Below are positions 8,401-17,300 of a DNA stretch of 64,000 nt, in pieces. The notes under the pieces were generated by a model. That model had not been told where the DNA came from. It saw only the letters and a list, made by a program, of their open reading frames with translations, and did not search any database. The stretch is taken from NCBI RefSeq assembly GCF_025947345.1, contig NZ_CP110011.1, positions 4,836,001-4,900,000 on the forward strand, given 5' to 3'. This DNA comes from Flavobacterium sp. N502536. GTDB lineage: Bacteria; Bacteroidota; Bacteroidia; Flavobacteriales; Flavobacteriaceae. Each line of letters begins with the position of its first letter. The stretch's first letter is position 1. A program made the translations under genes and the position numbers.

Positions 8401-10607
8401 GGAGCAGTAACTACAATGGTTCCCGTTGGAGTCAAACAATCAGGTTGTACAGTTACACTGGCCGTTGGTGCTGCAGGGTTACCCGGAACAGCATTGATGG
8501 TTAAATTGGTTGGCAAGGAAACACAGCCCGTAGTGGTATTGGTGGTCGTTACAGCATAAGTACCCGGAGCCAAATTGGCAAAGGTAGTAGTAGACTGTGT
8601 TACCGCAGGAGTCACCGGACTGGTACCCGTTAAAGTATACGTTACATTGGCCGTAGGAGCCGGAGCAGTAACTACGATAGTTCCTGTTGGAATCAAACAA
8701 TCAGGTTGTACAGTTACACTGGCCGTTGGCGCAGCCGGATTCCCCGGAACGGCATTGATGGTTAGATTTGTAGGCAAGGAAACACAGCCTGTAGTGGTAT
8801 TGGTGGTCGTTACGGCATAAGTACCCGGAGCCAAATTGGCAAAGGTAGTCGTAGACTGTGTTACCGCAGGAGTCACCGGACTGGTACCCGTTACAGTATA
8901 CGTTACATTAGCCGCAGGTGCCGGAGCGGTAACTACGATGGTTCCTGTTGGAGTCAAACAATCAGGCTGTACGGTTACACTGGCCGTTGGTGCTGCAGGG
9001 TTTGCGTTTGGTGCCGAAACACCGCTTCCAGCTGCACTCACACAACCATTAGCAGCTGTTGTCGTTACAGTATAAGTTGCTGAATCAGTAACTGTAATGC
9101 TAGAACCCGTTTGCCCATTACTCCACAACAATGTACCCGGAGCCGTCGTAGATAGTACAGAACTACCACAATTGTTTACTACGGTTACTATCGGAGTTGC
9201 CGGCGGAGTTGTATCTACTGTGACAATTACCGTATCCGTTTTAGAACAACCTGATTTCGTAGTCGTTAACTCATAAGTTGTTGTTACCGATGGATTCGCA
9301 AATGGATTTGAACTGGAATACGGACTATTAAAATCTAATCCCGTTGTTGGTGACCAGGAATAAGTAACTCCTGGCTCTGCTACCATTCCAATTTGTTTCC
9401 CTGCAACATTTGTCGTACAGTTTTTAGTAAAATCGGAACCTGCATCAGCAGTTGGTCCTGTAATGCTTGGAATTGTAAAAACTTCCGACGGGCTCGAAGT
9501 ATAATCAGCCCCAATAATATATAAAGCTGCAGTATAAGCCTGATTGTAATTTAACCCGCTTATTACTCCCGTCGATGAGATAGTTACACCACTAACCGGA
9601 GTTCCACTAGGATATTCATAAAATCTATATTCGTATTCACTTGCATTATTCAGGTAGTTCATTATAGTCGCTGTACCAGGCAGAGAACAAGTACCTCCTA
9701 TGGCTATAATAGGCGTGAACAAATCGATACTTTCACATCCAAACCCGTCATTATCAGACGAGGTATTGGATGGAAGAACCCAGCTAATATTAGTTGATCC
9801 CGGAAGATCTACATCTTTAAGTAAATAAACATTTCCAGTATCATTATTAAAAAACATCATGACACCTTTGGAATCAATCCAAACTGCACCAAAATCATTT
9901 CCAATGGTATTCCCAAACCTATGGGAAACATTAGAATCTGTCAGCTTCAATACTCTGCTCTCAAGAGTTTGAGCAACTTCATCAATAATAATTAAAAAAC
10001 ACTCTGTTCGTGGACTAGTTCCTTTTCCTGCAATTCCATAAAATTTTCCGTTATAATACGTATAATCATTGGCCGAATAGGCTCCTCCCATGTTATTCGT
10101 AAGTGGTATCTGTTCAACATTAACGCTGAAAACTCCACCGACAAAAGGATGATTGACATTAAATCTTGTTAAGATATTATTCGCCTCATCCCTGAAATAG
10201 ATATAGTCTCCTTTTGAAAACATATTGGCATAAATATCTTGCGTCCCCATTAAATTAAGGCTAATCTTTCCTACATAGGCAAAGCCATTAGCCGGATCAA
10301 AAACCCTAACATCATGTAATGGATCAGTACCATCACCATTAATATACAAATACCCGGTGTTAGAATTATAAGCCGAGGCGGCACCAGACGTAATTCCCGT
10401 AGTAACAGAAATACCTACGGAATTGAACCGCTGTAATGGTAAATTGTACTCAAATAAATTTACTGTAGTTCCAGTCCCTCCTCTGGTTTGATAGATGGAA
10501 TTAAGCCCGGCACAAGTCTGTGCTTCCAGTTGATAAGAAATGCCTAATAAAAAAAGTAAAAAGACAGGCTTAAGAAAATTGAAGCTTTTTGGAGTAAAGT
10601 TTTTCAT
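2406..10607 (-). CDS. Giant repetitive T9SS type B adhesin (gliding motility-associated C-terminal domain)
   Basis: 2733 residues. A signal peptide (about 1-29, ending YQLEAQ) is followed by a 270-residue N-terminal region with beta-propeller-like periodicity. Residues about 390-530 hold two Ig/PKD-like domains. Then come 21 near-identical 87-residue Thr/Pro/Val/Ala-rich repeats (about 536-2362), another Ig-like domain, a DUF11-like domain (VGETIRYSFEVKNTGNTPL), and a C-terminal type B sorting domain with PNSDGINDEF, IYNRWGVKVFE and LPDGTYFYTIKY. It is expected at the cell surface after Sec and T9SS export, as a SprB-like filamentous adhesin used in gliding or attachment. The first gene of the minus-strand operon, followed by its PorP/SprF partner. 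Several plus-strand open frames across the repeats are antisense artefacts. The exact repeat count should be treated as assembly-dependent. Confidence 0.93.
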   Translation of the reverse strand: MKNFTPKSFNFLKPVFLLFLLGISYQLEAQTCAGLNSIYQTRGGTGTTVNLFEYNLPLQRFNSVGISVTTGITSGAASAYNSNTGYLYINGDGTDPLHDVRVFDPANGFAYVGKISLNLMGTQDIYANMFSKGDYIYFRDEANNILTRFNVNHPFVGGVFSVNVEQIPLTNNMGGAYSANDYTYYNGKFYGIAGKGTSPRTECFLIIIDEVAQTLESRVLKLTDSNVSHRFGNTIGNDFGAVWIDSKGVMMFFNNDTGNVYLLKDVDLPGSTNISWVLPSNTSSDNDGFGCESIDLFTPIIAIGGTCSLPGTATIMNYLNNASEYEYRFYEYPSGTPVSGVTISSTGVISGLNYNQAYTAALYIIGADYTSSPSEVFTIPSITGPTADAGSDFTKNCTTNVAGKQIGMVAEPGVTYSWSPTTGLDFNSPYSSSNPFANPSVTTTYELTTTKSGCSKTDTVIVTVDTTPPATPIVTVVNNCGSSVLSTTAPGTLLWSNGQTGSSITVTDSATYTVTTTAANGCVSAAGSGVSAPNANPAAPTASVTVQPDCLTPTGTIVVTAPAPAANVTYTVTGTSPVTPAVTQSTTTFANLAPGTYAVTTTNTTTGCVSLPTNLTINAVPGNPAAPTASVTVQPDCLIPTGTIVVTAPAPTANVTYTLTGTSPVTPAVTQSTTTFANLAPGTYAVTTTNTTTGCVSLPTNLTINAVPGNPAAPTASVTVQPDCLTPTGTIVVTAPAPAANVTYTVTGTSPVRPAVTQSTTTFVNLAPGTYAVTTTNTTTGCVSLPTNLTINAVPGNPAAPTASVTVQPDCLTPTGTIVVTAPAPAANVTYTVTGTSPVTPAVTQSTTTFANLAPGTYAVTTTNTTTGCVSLPTNLTINAVPGNPAAPTASVTVQPDCLTPTGTIVVTVPAPAANVTYTVTGTSPVRPAVTQSTTTFANLTPGTYAVTTTNTTTGCVSLPTNLTINAVPGNPAAPTASVTVQPDCLTPTGTIVVTAPAPAANVTYTVTGTSPVRPAVTQSTTTFANLAPGTYAVTTTTTTTGCVSLPTNLTINAVPGNPAAPTASVTVQPDCLTPTGTIVVTAPAPAANVTYTVTGTSPVTPAVTQSATTFANLAPGTYAVTTTNTTTGCVSLPTSLTINAVPGNPAAPTASVTVQPDCLTPTGTIVVTAPAPAANVTYTVTGTAPVTPAVTQSTTTFANLAPGTYAVTTTNTTTGCVSLPTNLTINAVPANPAAPTASVTVQPDCLTPTGTIVVTAPAPAANVTYTVTGTSPVTPAVTQSTTTFANLAPGTYAVTTTNTTTGCVSLPTNLTINAVPGNPAAPTASVTVQPDCLTPTGTIVVTAPAPAANVTYTVTGTSPVRPAVTQSTTTFANLAPGTYAVMTTNTTTGCVSLPTNLTINAVPGNPAAPTASVTVQPDCLTPTGTIVVTAPAPAANVTYTVTGTSPVRPAVTQSTATFANLAPGTYAVTTTNTTTGCVSLPTNLTINAVPGNPAAPTASVTVQPDCLTPTGTIVVTAPAPAANVTYTVTGTSPVTPAVTQSTATFANLAPGTYAVTTTNTTTGCVSLPTNLTINAVPGNPAAPTASVTVQPDCLTPTGTIVVTAPAPAANVTYTVTGTSPVRPAVTQSTTTFANLAPGTYTVTTTNTTTGCVSLPTNLTINAVPGNPAAPAASVTVQPDCLTPTGTIVVTAPAPAANVTYTVTGISPVTPAVTQSTTTFANLAPGTYAVTTTNTTTGCVSLPTNLTINAVPGNPAAPIASVTVQPDCLTPTGTIVVTAPAPAANVTYTVTGTSPVRPVVTQSTTTFANLAPGTYAVTTTNTTTGCVSLPTNLTINAVPGNPAAPIASVTVQPDCLTPTGTIVVTAPAPAANVTYTVTGISPVTPAVTQSTTTFANLAPGTYAVTTTNTTTGCVSLPTNLIINAVPGNPAAPTASVTVQPDCLTPIGTIVVTAPAPAANVTYSVTGTSPVTPAVTQSTTTFANLAPGTYAVTTTNTTTGCVSLPTNLTINAVPGNPAAPTASVAVQPDCLTPTGTIVVTAPAPAANVTYTVTGTAPVTPAVTQSTTTFANLAPGTYAVTTINTTTGCVSLPTNLTINAVPGNPAAPTASVTVQPDCLTPTGTIVVTAPAPAANVTYTVTGTAPVRPAVTQSTTTFANLAPGTYAVTTTNTTTGCVSLPTNLTINAVPANPAAPTASVTVQPDCLTPTGTIVVTAPAPAANVTYIVTGTSPVRPAVTQSGTSFANLAPGTYAVTTTNTTTGCVSLPTNLIINAVPVPPVAPTASVTAQPDCLTPTGTIVVTAPAPAANVTYTVTGTSPVRPAVTQSGTSFANLAPGTYAVTTTNTSTGCVSLPTNLTINAVPVPPVMPVVSVVDNCDGTSILSTTASGSLLWSNGATTSSITVSIAGTYSVTATVNGCTSLAGSGVAAPRITPRAFEITRIQPNCTSTSGTITIKIQNAGDTYSFDNGNTFSANNVKGGLAAGTYLVIVRSVLGCQSEAVPITISNSECPGIAIIKKSQFVDENQDGYVQVGETIRYSFEVKNTGNTPLTNVMVTDNLLGLVLSGNPINLAIGEINTTNFSGVYRITQADIDFGSVVNQAMAEGTTPTNTKVSDLSDDNSFLENDPTILDIQDCNVEVFNAVSPNSDGINDEFLIKGLTCYQNNAVEIYNRWGVKVFETTNYGSNENFFRGYSDGRTTISRNEKLPDGTYFYTIKYVDNASKMHDKSGYLYLNN
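3522..9002 (-). repeat. Array of 21 tandem 261-bp coding repeats
   Basis: The period is exactly 261 bp (87 codons), and 21 copies were counted by the PDCL motif. Each unit has two cysteines (in PDCL and TGCV), a TGTSPV-T/R-P switch position, and the end motif LTINAVPG. Copies differ by scattered single substitutions, mainly T/R after SPV, S/A before PV, and T/I or T/A elsewhere. The variants occur in a mixed order, not as a gradient. This points to repeated recombination or gene conversion between units. The last two copies (nearest 3522) end in VPVPP and carry GTSF in place of TTTF, so they are edge variants. Confidence 0.95.
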
Positions 10608-11141
10608 ATATCAAATCTGTTTAAATAAAATGGTCATTTCGAAGTTTAATTTCTTTTGCACTGCTCTTAAATTCACAACTTAAAAAATTAGGCAAATGCA
10701 ATTTTGTATTCCAAAATTAAGGACAGACCAATTTTTTTAACATTTTATTCGCAACAGAGTAGTATCGGTTTATAAAATGAGACTGTTTTGAAATAGGTAA
10801 AAAAAGGACAACAGTATTTATTCACCACTTTTACAGATAGTTACAAACACTTTCTTTAAACATTAAATAATTCAAATATGATGCTTCACTTCAAGTTCAA
10901 AGTTCTTGTATAAAGAATTAATGCATCTATTTTCACAATAAAAGTGACTTTCACAGGTTAAATATTGAAACTTTTTCTTAAAATAATATTGATTTGAGTA
11001 CTTGCAATTAATAAAAATAATCATATATATTTGACCCTATAATTGCATAGAATATTTATAATAAACTTGAATAAATTATTTAAAAGATAAATTCTGACAA
11101 AACTTTATGCAGTGAAAATATATTCTGACAAAGCCTTATGA

Positions 11142-11321
11142 AGCGAAGATAAATTCGCAAATTTAAAAGAAGTAAATTCAATAAAAGAGGAGGTGTTTTT
11201 AGAATTAACGGGAAAAAAAAGCACAAAATTAGCTGATTCCTTTTCTGGTTTTAAAGACTATTTTACTGAATTTCAAACTCCTCTGGAAATTTTCTCATCA
11301 TACATTCTTCAAAATTTATAA
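11142..11321 (+). pseudogene. Possible decayed gene fragment
   Basis: A reading frame of 59 codons begins right after a TGA and ends at TAA. It has no usable start codon. It reads like protein sequence: KEEVFLELTGKKSTKLADSF then GFKDYFTEFQTPLEIFSSY. No family is recognised. It may be the C-terminal remnant of a deleted gene, or chance. Confidence 0.2.
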
Positions 11322-11581
11322 AATGAAATTGAAAAGTTTTCTTATAAGTAATTCTTCATCTTGCAAAACAGTACGTTCTACGGCTATAAGCTATAGGGAT
11401 TGCATACTATTTCAAATTGATTTCACTTTATAGCTATAACCAAAAGTAAAGTATATGGTATACACCCTATCAAAAACATTCGGCACCAAACACCTGATTG
11501 TTTGCTCCCTGATAAAAAAGTTGTTTATCCTATTCAAAGAAGACATATTCTAAGCATTAAACCAAAAACCAAAATCAAACC

Positions 11582-11734
11582 ATGACAAACAACCCAAAAA
11601 AAACGCCACCCCAACCGCACCTTTTTAGTAAGCCACAAAAAAGGATTAAAACATTTTTCCAAAATTCATGGTATCCATTTTATACCGGAAAAAACTACGG
11701 AGCCTTTCAATGCCTTTTCAATCCTGACTCTTAG
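11582..11734 (+). CDS. Possible 50-residue small protein
   Basis: An ATG-initiated frame of 50 codons ends in TAG. The product begins MTNNPKKTPPQPHLF and is basic and aromatic-rich, with no signal peptide, membrane segment or known domain. No clear ribosome binding site precedes it, and the surrounding DNA is otherwise non-coding. It lies 138 bp upstream of the AraC gene on the same strand, so it could be a leader peptide or a chance frame. Only conservation in relatives would settle this. Confidence 0.18.
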   Translation: MTNNPKKTPPQPHLFSKPQKRIKTFFQNSWYPFYTGKNYGAFQCLFNPDS

Positions 11735-11872
11735 CCAAAATTACAGTACTCCTATTAACCGTTCATAAAAAATACGTTCCACAAACCTATAAAAAACCCC
11801 TAACCACCAAACGATTAAATCCGGAATTATGTAAATATTTTCGCTTTTAATTGTTACATCATTAATCAAAAA

Positions 11873-13039
11873 ATGAACACAATACTATTAAACTTATGCT
11901 ATTTCGCTTGTTTCTTAAGTGCGATATGTTTTCTAATTATTTTCTTTCAGAACAAATTTCATGTCTACTACAAATTTTTGATGCTAATTTGTCTTATTTT
12001 TTGCATACTGGTTATTGCGCCCTGGACTTTTTTTCAGGATAAGTTCCCTCTGCTCAATCATGCTTACCTTTGGGTTTTCTGTTTTCCCTTGCATTATCTT
12101 CCGGGATGTACTGTTTACTTGTATACAAAATCAATTCTCGAAAAGACAAAAAAAATTACCAAGAAAGATTATCTTCATTTTGTACCGGCATTATTACATT
12201 TTCTGGAGCTGGTCCCCTTCTATCTTCTTAATGTTGAAAGAAAACAATATTTGTTAACCAAATATCTCTTAAATCCTAATCACTTCTATCAACTTCCCTA
12301 TTTTGTTTTACCCATGAATGTCCATGTTTTTTTAAAAATAGGCAGCTATCTTTTCTATATCCTTTTAACAATTCCTCTCTTTATAAAGTTTTACAAAAAC
12401 AATCCGTTGTGGATTACCCGAAACAATCATATTTGGTTTTGGCTAACGAGACATATCGGGATTCATTTAATATCCATATTTACGCCGATTATTGGAATAC
12501 TACTTTATAAAAAAGAGATCTACCGGGATCTTCTAATTATGACTCCCGTAATTTTTATACTCACTATTGTGGTATTTCTGTTTTTTAAACCTACTATTTT
12601 ATATGGACTAAACTACAAGGATAATTACATTAAAGCTAAAGCAGAAAACGAACAGGAAATAGTCAATCCCAAAACGTTTAAATTACCTGATTTAAAAACT
12701 AAAGAATACAAGGAAAAAATTGAGTTACTAATTCAAAATGAAAAAATATTTCTCATAAAAAATTACTCTTTAACAGACATGTCTACTGATTTAGACATTC
12801 CGCTTCATCATTTGTCACAGGTCATTAATAAAGAATTTGGTACCAATTTCGTCAGTTTCATTAATAATTCCCGTATCGATTATATCATTAAACACCGGTA
12901 CGATCCAGCCTGGTCACAGTTTTCACTGGAAGGTATCGCAGCTGAGGCCGGTTTTAATTCTAAGAACAGCTTTTTTAAAGCATTTAAAATCGCTACCGGT
13001 AAAACTCCTTCCGAATATTTTAAAAACAATCCTGTATAA
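11873..13039 (+). CDS. AraC-family transcriptional regulator with multi-span membrane N-terminus
   Basis: 388 residues. Residues 1-about 235 hold about seven hydrophobic segments (for example FACFLSAICFLIIFF and LIMTPVIFILTIVVFLFF). A charged linker follows, then a C-terminal AraC/XylS double helix-turn-helix at about 285-385, with LSQVINKEFGTNFVSFIN and GIAAEAGFNSKNSFFKAF then TGKTPSEYF. This layout is common in Bacteroidota and suggests a membrane-tethered one-component regulator sensing an envelope signal. It stands between two T9SS adhesin modules on opposite strands, so control of one or both is plausible but unproven. The ATG at 11873 is the first in frame. A strong terminator follows, making it a single-gene unit. 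Confidence 0.88.
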   Translation: MNTILLNLCYFACFLSAICFLIIFFQNKFHVYYKFLMLICLIFCILVIAPWTFFQDKFPLLNHAYLWVFCFPLHYLPGCTVYLYTKSILEKTKKITKKDYLHFVPALLHFLELVPFYLLNVERKQYLLTKYLLNPNHFYQLPYFVLPMNVHVFLKIGSYLFYILLTIPLFIKFYKNNPLWITRNNHIWFWLTRHIGIHLISIFTPIIGILLYKKEIYRDLLIMTPVIFILTIVVFLFFKPTILYGLNYKDNYIKAKAENEQEIVNPKTFKLPDLKTKEYKEKIELLIQNEKIFLIKNYSLTDMSTDLDIPLHHLSQVINKEFGTNFVSFINNSRIDYIIKHRYDPAWSQFSLEGIAAEAGFNSKNSFFKAFKIATGKTPSEYFKNNPV

Positions 13040-13046
13040 TTGTTTG

Positions 13047-13087
13047 AAAGCTCTCAAAAAGTTACTGACTATTTGAGGGCTTTTTTT
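13047..13087 (+). terminator. Rho-independent terminator of the AraC gene
   Basis: Stem AGCTCTCAAA (13049-13058) pairs with TTTGAGGGCT (13072-13081), with one G-T pair, followed by a T run. It starts 7 bp after the AraC stop codon. Confidence 0.85.
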
Positions 13088-13737
13088 AGGGTACGAAAAG
13101 TCAAAATTTCATATTATTATTGGCGATGATTCCTTCTTTCTCACACGATATTAAAAAAGGAAAGTTTTTTTGCTTTCTGAGTTTCTGTATTTCGTGCGTA
13201 TATCCCACCGAAGAGCTTACTTAACAGTCTCGTTTTATAAATTGAGACTTATTCCGGCGCTCAAAAAACCTTAAAAAATAATCTAGTTGCTACATTTGAT
13301 ATGATAAAGAGAATATTATTCTACTAAAGTTACAATGCTAAAGTTCAGACTAAAAATTTGATGATGTTGAACGATTATTTATAGAATATATTCTTTTGCT
13401 TTCCGGAAAACTAACTTTTAAACTTTTTGGAAGCACTTGTTCCGTACACCTATTTTGAAATGATTGACTAATTATGAATTCGTTAGTGCTTCTGATTAGT
13501 AGTTAAAATTCTTCAATTCTTTAAAAATCATTAGGCAACAATAATTTACGATAGTTCAATTGAGATTTTAGAATTAAAGAAAGTTTCATATCGTTATTGG
13601 GTGTTTATTTTTTATCTATCAAAAGTCCATTCGAATGTGTCGCTATACAGCAACACAAGGGTCATCACTTACAGATGAAAAAAATTTAAAGTCGTTAATT
13701 TAATAATAGCAATTTGTTTAGCCTCCTAAATCATACT
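13088..13737. other. 650-bp intergenic region with no recognised gene
   Basis: AT-rich, with stops in all frames and no hairpin, repeat or RNA fold that I could recognise. It must include the promoter of the downstream receiver-like gene. Confidence 0.5.
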
Positions 13738-14124
13738 ATGATGAAATCAACGAAAATATTAGTTTATGACAGTCAGCACTATTTTGCCAATTTTTTAAAA
13801 TATAAATTCGGTAAAAATTTTGACTTCGCAATTCTAAAAAAGAATAAAAAAAATGAAGAATTCAATTTAGTCGAAAAAGATTTTTGCTTCGTTTTTTTTG
13901 TCTTTTACTCCGATATGGATTTATATGATTTTATGCAACTTTATATAAAACACATTCCCATAATTGTTGCCTCAGACAATATTGAAGTGCTAAAAAAAAT
14001 GAGCCGGCTCAATAATGTTTTTGTACTCGATATTTCATTGAAAAAAAATGAAATAGCGGACAATATCAAAAATTTAATATACAACGAATTTCTTGCTGAC
14101 AGAAAATGCGATAGCGCTTTCTGA
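13738..14124 (+). CDS. Degenerate response-regulator receiver-like protein
   Basis: 128 residues from the ATG at 13738 (MMKSTKILVYDSQ). A TTG 24 bp upstream is in frame, but the receiver-like first strand starts right after this ATG. The pattern fits a CheY-like fold: ILVYDSQ (strand 1), FCFVFFVFYSD (strand 3), IPIIVASD (strand 4), NVFVLDISLKK (strand 5). The usual paired acidic residues after strand 1 are reduced to one Asp, and no clear phospho-acceptor or conserved Lys stands in its expected place, so phosphorylation is doubtful. No output domain. It lies 256 bp upstream of a T9SS adhesin gene, suggesting a regulatory role for that module. The family call is tentative. Confidence 0.5.
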   Translation: MMKSTKILVYDSQHYFANFLKYKFGKNFDFAILKKNKKNEEFNLVEKDFCFVFFVFYSDMDLYDFMQLYIKHIPIIVASDNIEVLKKMSRLNNVFVLDISLKKNEIADNIKNLIYNEFLADRKCDSAF

Positions 14125-14380
14125 AATCACTAATAATGTATGCATTTGAACTAAGATGCAAAAGAATACCCATTTACGCAAACAAGGATACTTATACATT
14201 AGAGCAACAGGAACATGATAATTCTAAAATAGAATAATGCAAATACGAAACTGACTCTAATCATCAATTATGATGTAAAAAAAATAAATGAGATAAAAAA
14301 TCGTCACCTGCACACATTCAATAAATAATGACGATTCAATTTGATAGTGACTTAATTGTTTAAAAATTGACTCTATAATT

Positions 14381-17300
14381 ATGAAAAAATCTATCTTGAC
14401 CCGATTACTACTGAGAGCATCGAAAGTAATTACAATACCGGATTTGTGGTTCGTAAATAGCAAAAGAAAAAAAATCGTATCAGATAAAAAGCAAATACGT
14501 TTTCTTTTCCCTCAGTTTCTTCAAACGCTAATTTTGGTCCTCATTTTTTCAAGTGGTTACGGACAAGAAGGCAAAAAATTTAAGGCAAGATATACCAATC
14601 AATCTATTAAAGGAAACCTTGTACTTATTGGCAATACAATGCTCGGTGTAACACGAACAGATGCTGTTATGGTACCGGGATCCCCCATACCCACTAATTT
14701 AGCTGTTTTAACCGCTCAGGCCAATTCGAATGCAGTATATACCAATCAGGCCAATGGAAGTCCCTGGAAGATCGATCCTGACTTAGACGGTGAAGATAAG
14801 GAAGATGGATTAGCCAATAATCGAAAAAGCATGGAGTATATTGATATCGATAACGATAACAGCACCTTTGCTTCGAGTAGTGCCGAACTCCATATCGAGA
14901 GCGCCTGTAAAAAGATTATATATGCGGGTTTATACTGGCAGGCCGTTTATATCAACGACAGGAGCAGGAAATTTAACCCTCATAACGAAAACAACTTTTC
15001 AGGAACAAAACGTCTAGACGATTGGGATAAAGTTAAGTTTAAACGTCCTTGGGATACGGTTATCAGGACATAACAGCAGATGAAATCATTTTCGACGGTT
15101 TAAATGAAACCAACATACGTGAAAGTTTTAGAAATGCTCCCTACCTATGTTACGCAGACGTTACGAATCGCTTAAAGGAATTTGGAGATCCTAATGGTAA
15201 TTATTTTGTTGCAAATGTTAAAGCTACCAAAGGAAGAAGGACTTTAGGATCTACTTCCGGTTGGACATTAGTGATTGTGTATGAAGACATCACACAACCC
15301 AGTAAAAAGATTGTCACTTTTGATGGTTTTGTCGGAGTTCAGAGAGATGCAAATCAGGGAGAGTTGACGGAACTCAATTTTACCGTTGACGGATTTATCA
15401 CTCCCGCAGGTCCCGAACCGGTAAAGGCTACTATAGGTATTGTTTCTCAGGAGGGCGAATTGGCTTACCTGGGTGATTATCTGAACATCAAAACGATAGG
15501 CAGCAATGGAAAGCCGGTGTTTAAATCTATTTTTAATGAACTTAATGATGTGAGGAATGTTTTTAATTCTTCGATAACCATTCCATCTGCCCCTTTATTT
15601 ACAGATAGTCCAGTCATACCGGGTGCGGAATACATCACCAAAAGAAGCCCTTCCAGATTAAATACCTTCGGTTTTGATATGGACCTCATCAATATTAATA
15701 AAGGGTATTTACGGAACGGTCAAACATCGCTCGATCTTCAGTTAACGACTGCCGGAGATGCTTATGCCGTATCATTAGTCACTTTAGCAATAGATATTGT
15801 ACAACCAAATATTGTCATTAAGCAAACGGTTACAAATGAAAATAATGTTGAAGTCAAAGACAATGAGGTTGTCAATTTAGGAGAATACTTAAAATATAAA
15901 ATAACCTTTAACAATAATGGCGATGACAATGCCAGAGAAGTTTTAATTAAAAACATTCTGCCCAAAAATGTAATTTTTAATTATCCGCAAGATCTCACCA
16001 GTTTACCCAACGGTGTTACTGTAAGTTCAGTGGTCAATTATGACGCCAATGGCAATCAGATATCGGGTTATAATCCCGAAACGAGAACCATTATTTTTGA
16101 AGTCTCAGACAGTTTAGTAAATATTGACGGAGCCCCATCTGTTATCGAATTCAGAGTTAAGGTTGTTTCCTGTATTACTTTAGATTCAGATCCAAATTTT
16201 GAACAGAGCTGCGACCTGAACATTACGAATGAGGTTTCTACCAGCTTCACGGGAGTTGTTAATCAAACCCATTTTAATGGTGACTCAGGTTTAATTTATA
16301 ACTGTGAAAATATAGATGGAAAAACCAATAACATACTAAGTAATTTACTGTTTTGCGACAAACAGTCAGAAGCCCTATTATGTCCGCCCAGTACAGTATT
16401 GTCCGCAACAAATGGATTTGAGAGCTACAATTGGTCCAAAAATCCATCAGGGATCCCTGTGCTTCAATCCGGCCAAACCATTACTGTAGATGCTATAGGT
16501 ACTTATTATGTGGTCTGCACTCCTTTTGCAAACCCCTTACCCAATCAGGCTTGCGCCACACTTAAAGAAATTATCGAAGTCAAGCCTTTCATCATGTCCG
16601 ATCTGGATCCTCTGGGAGGAGCTTTTGGTGAGAAGGTCATTTGTACCGCTAACAATGCCAAACAGCTTACCAACTTTTATTTGTGTCCCGCTAGCCCTGT
16701 TAAAACTATTAACCTGAATATACCTGAAGGGGTTTCATCTATAACATGGGAAAAAAGTAACTGTGCTCTCATTCCGGGCGCAACTTGCCCCGATGAAACC
16801 ACAGCTTGTCAGTGGGATAATTTAAACAACGATAATAACCGAAATTATGCTATTACTTCAGAAGGACAGTACCGCGTCATACTCAGTTATGGAACTAATT
16901 GTTCGGCTCCATTTTATTTCAACGTTTATGACGAAATAGTCCCAACCGCAACTTCTGAGAATATTTTTTGCCAAACAGCAGGTAACATTACAGTCAACAG
17001 CCCGGCAATGGGAACTGGTTATGAATATAGTCTGGATAAAATAAATTATCAGGCCAGTACAAATCTACCCGTAAAAATTGCCGGAACTTATACGGTGTAC
17101 ATCAGACCCAATTCAACCAATAAAGCAAAGTGCTCTTATGAGATTCCGAATATCAAAATTGAACATCAAGACTTAAATATTACCCACAAAATATCCAATT
17201 CAACTCTAAACTGTTTTGATGATACGGCTTCTATTGAAGTGACGGCAAACAACGTACGTTCCAATTATGTGTTTACTATTTATTCGGGGAATGAGGTTCT

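Larger units (their letters stand above)
10608..11872. other. 1.27-kb AT-rich intergenic region between divergent genes
   Basis: It separates the minus-strand adhesin operon from the plus-strand AraC gene and must hold both promoters, although I could not place them confidently. It contains an imperfect 31-bp tandem duplication (11091-11121 and 11122-11152, both starting ATTCTGACAAA), a short decayed reading frame (11142-11321) and a 50-codon open frame (11582-11734). Nothing else is recognisable. Confidence 0.6.

Noticed and set aside
3522..9002. CRISPR-like regular repeat
   Set aside because: Repeats are 261 bp, contiguous and in frame within one coding sequence, with no unique spacers.
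3123..9075. Many plus- and minus-strand open frames across the adhesin repeats, up to 131 codons
   Set aside because: They recur with the 261-bp repeat period and are out-of-frame shadows of the adhesin. None has family features.
15040..15073. Programmed -1 frameshift in the second adhesin
   Set aside because: The overlap has the right phase for -1, but no X XXY YYZ slippery site is present. A one-base indel at GGG is simpler.
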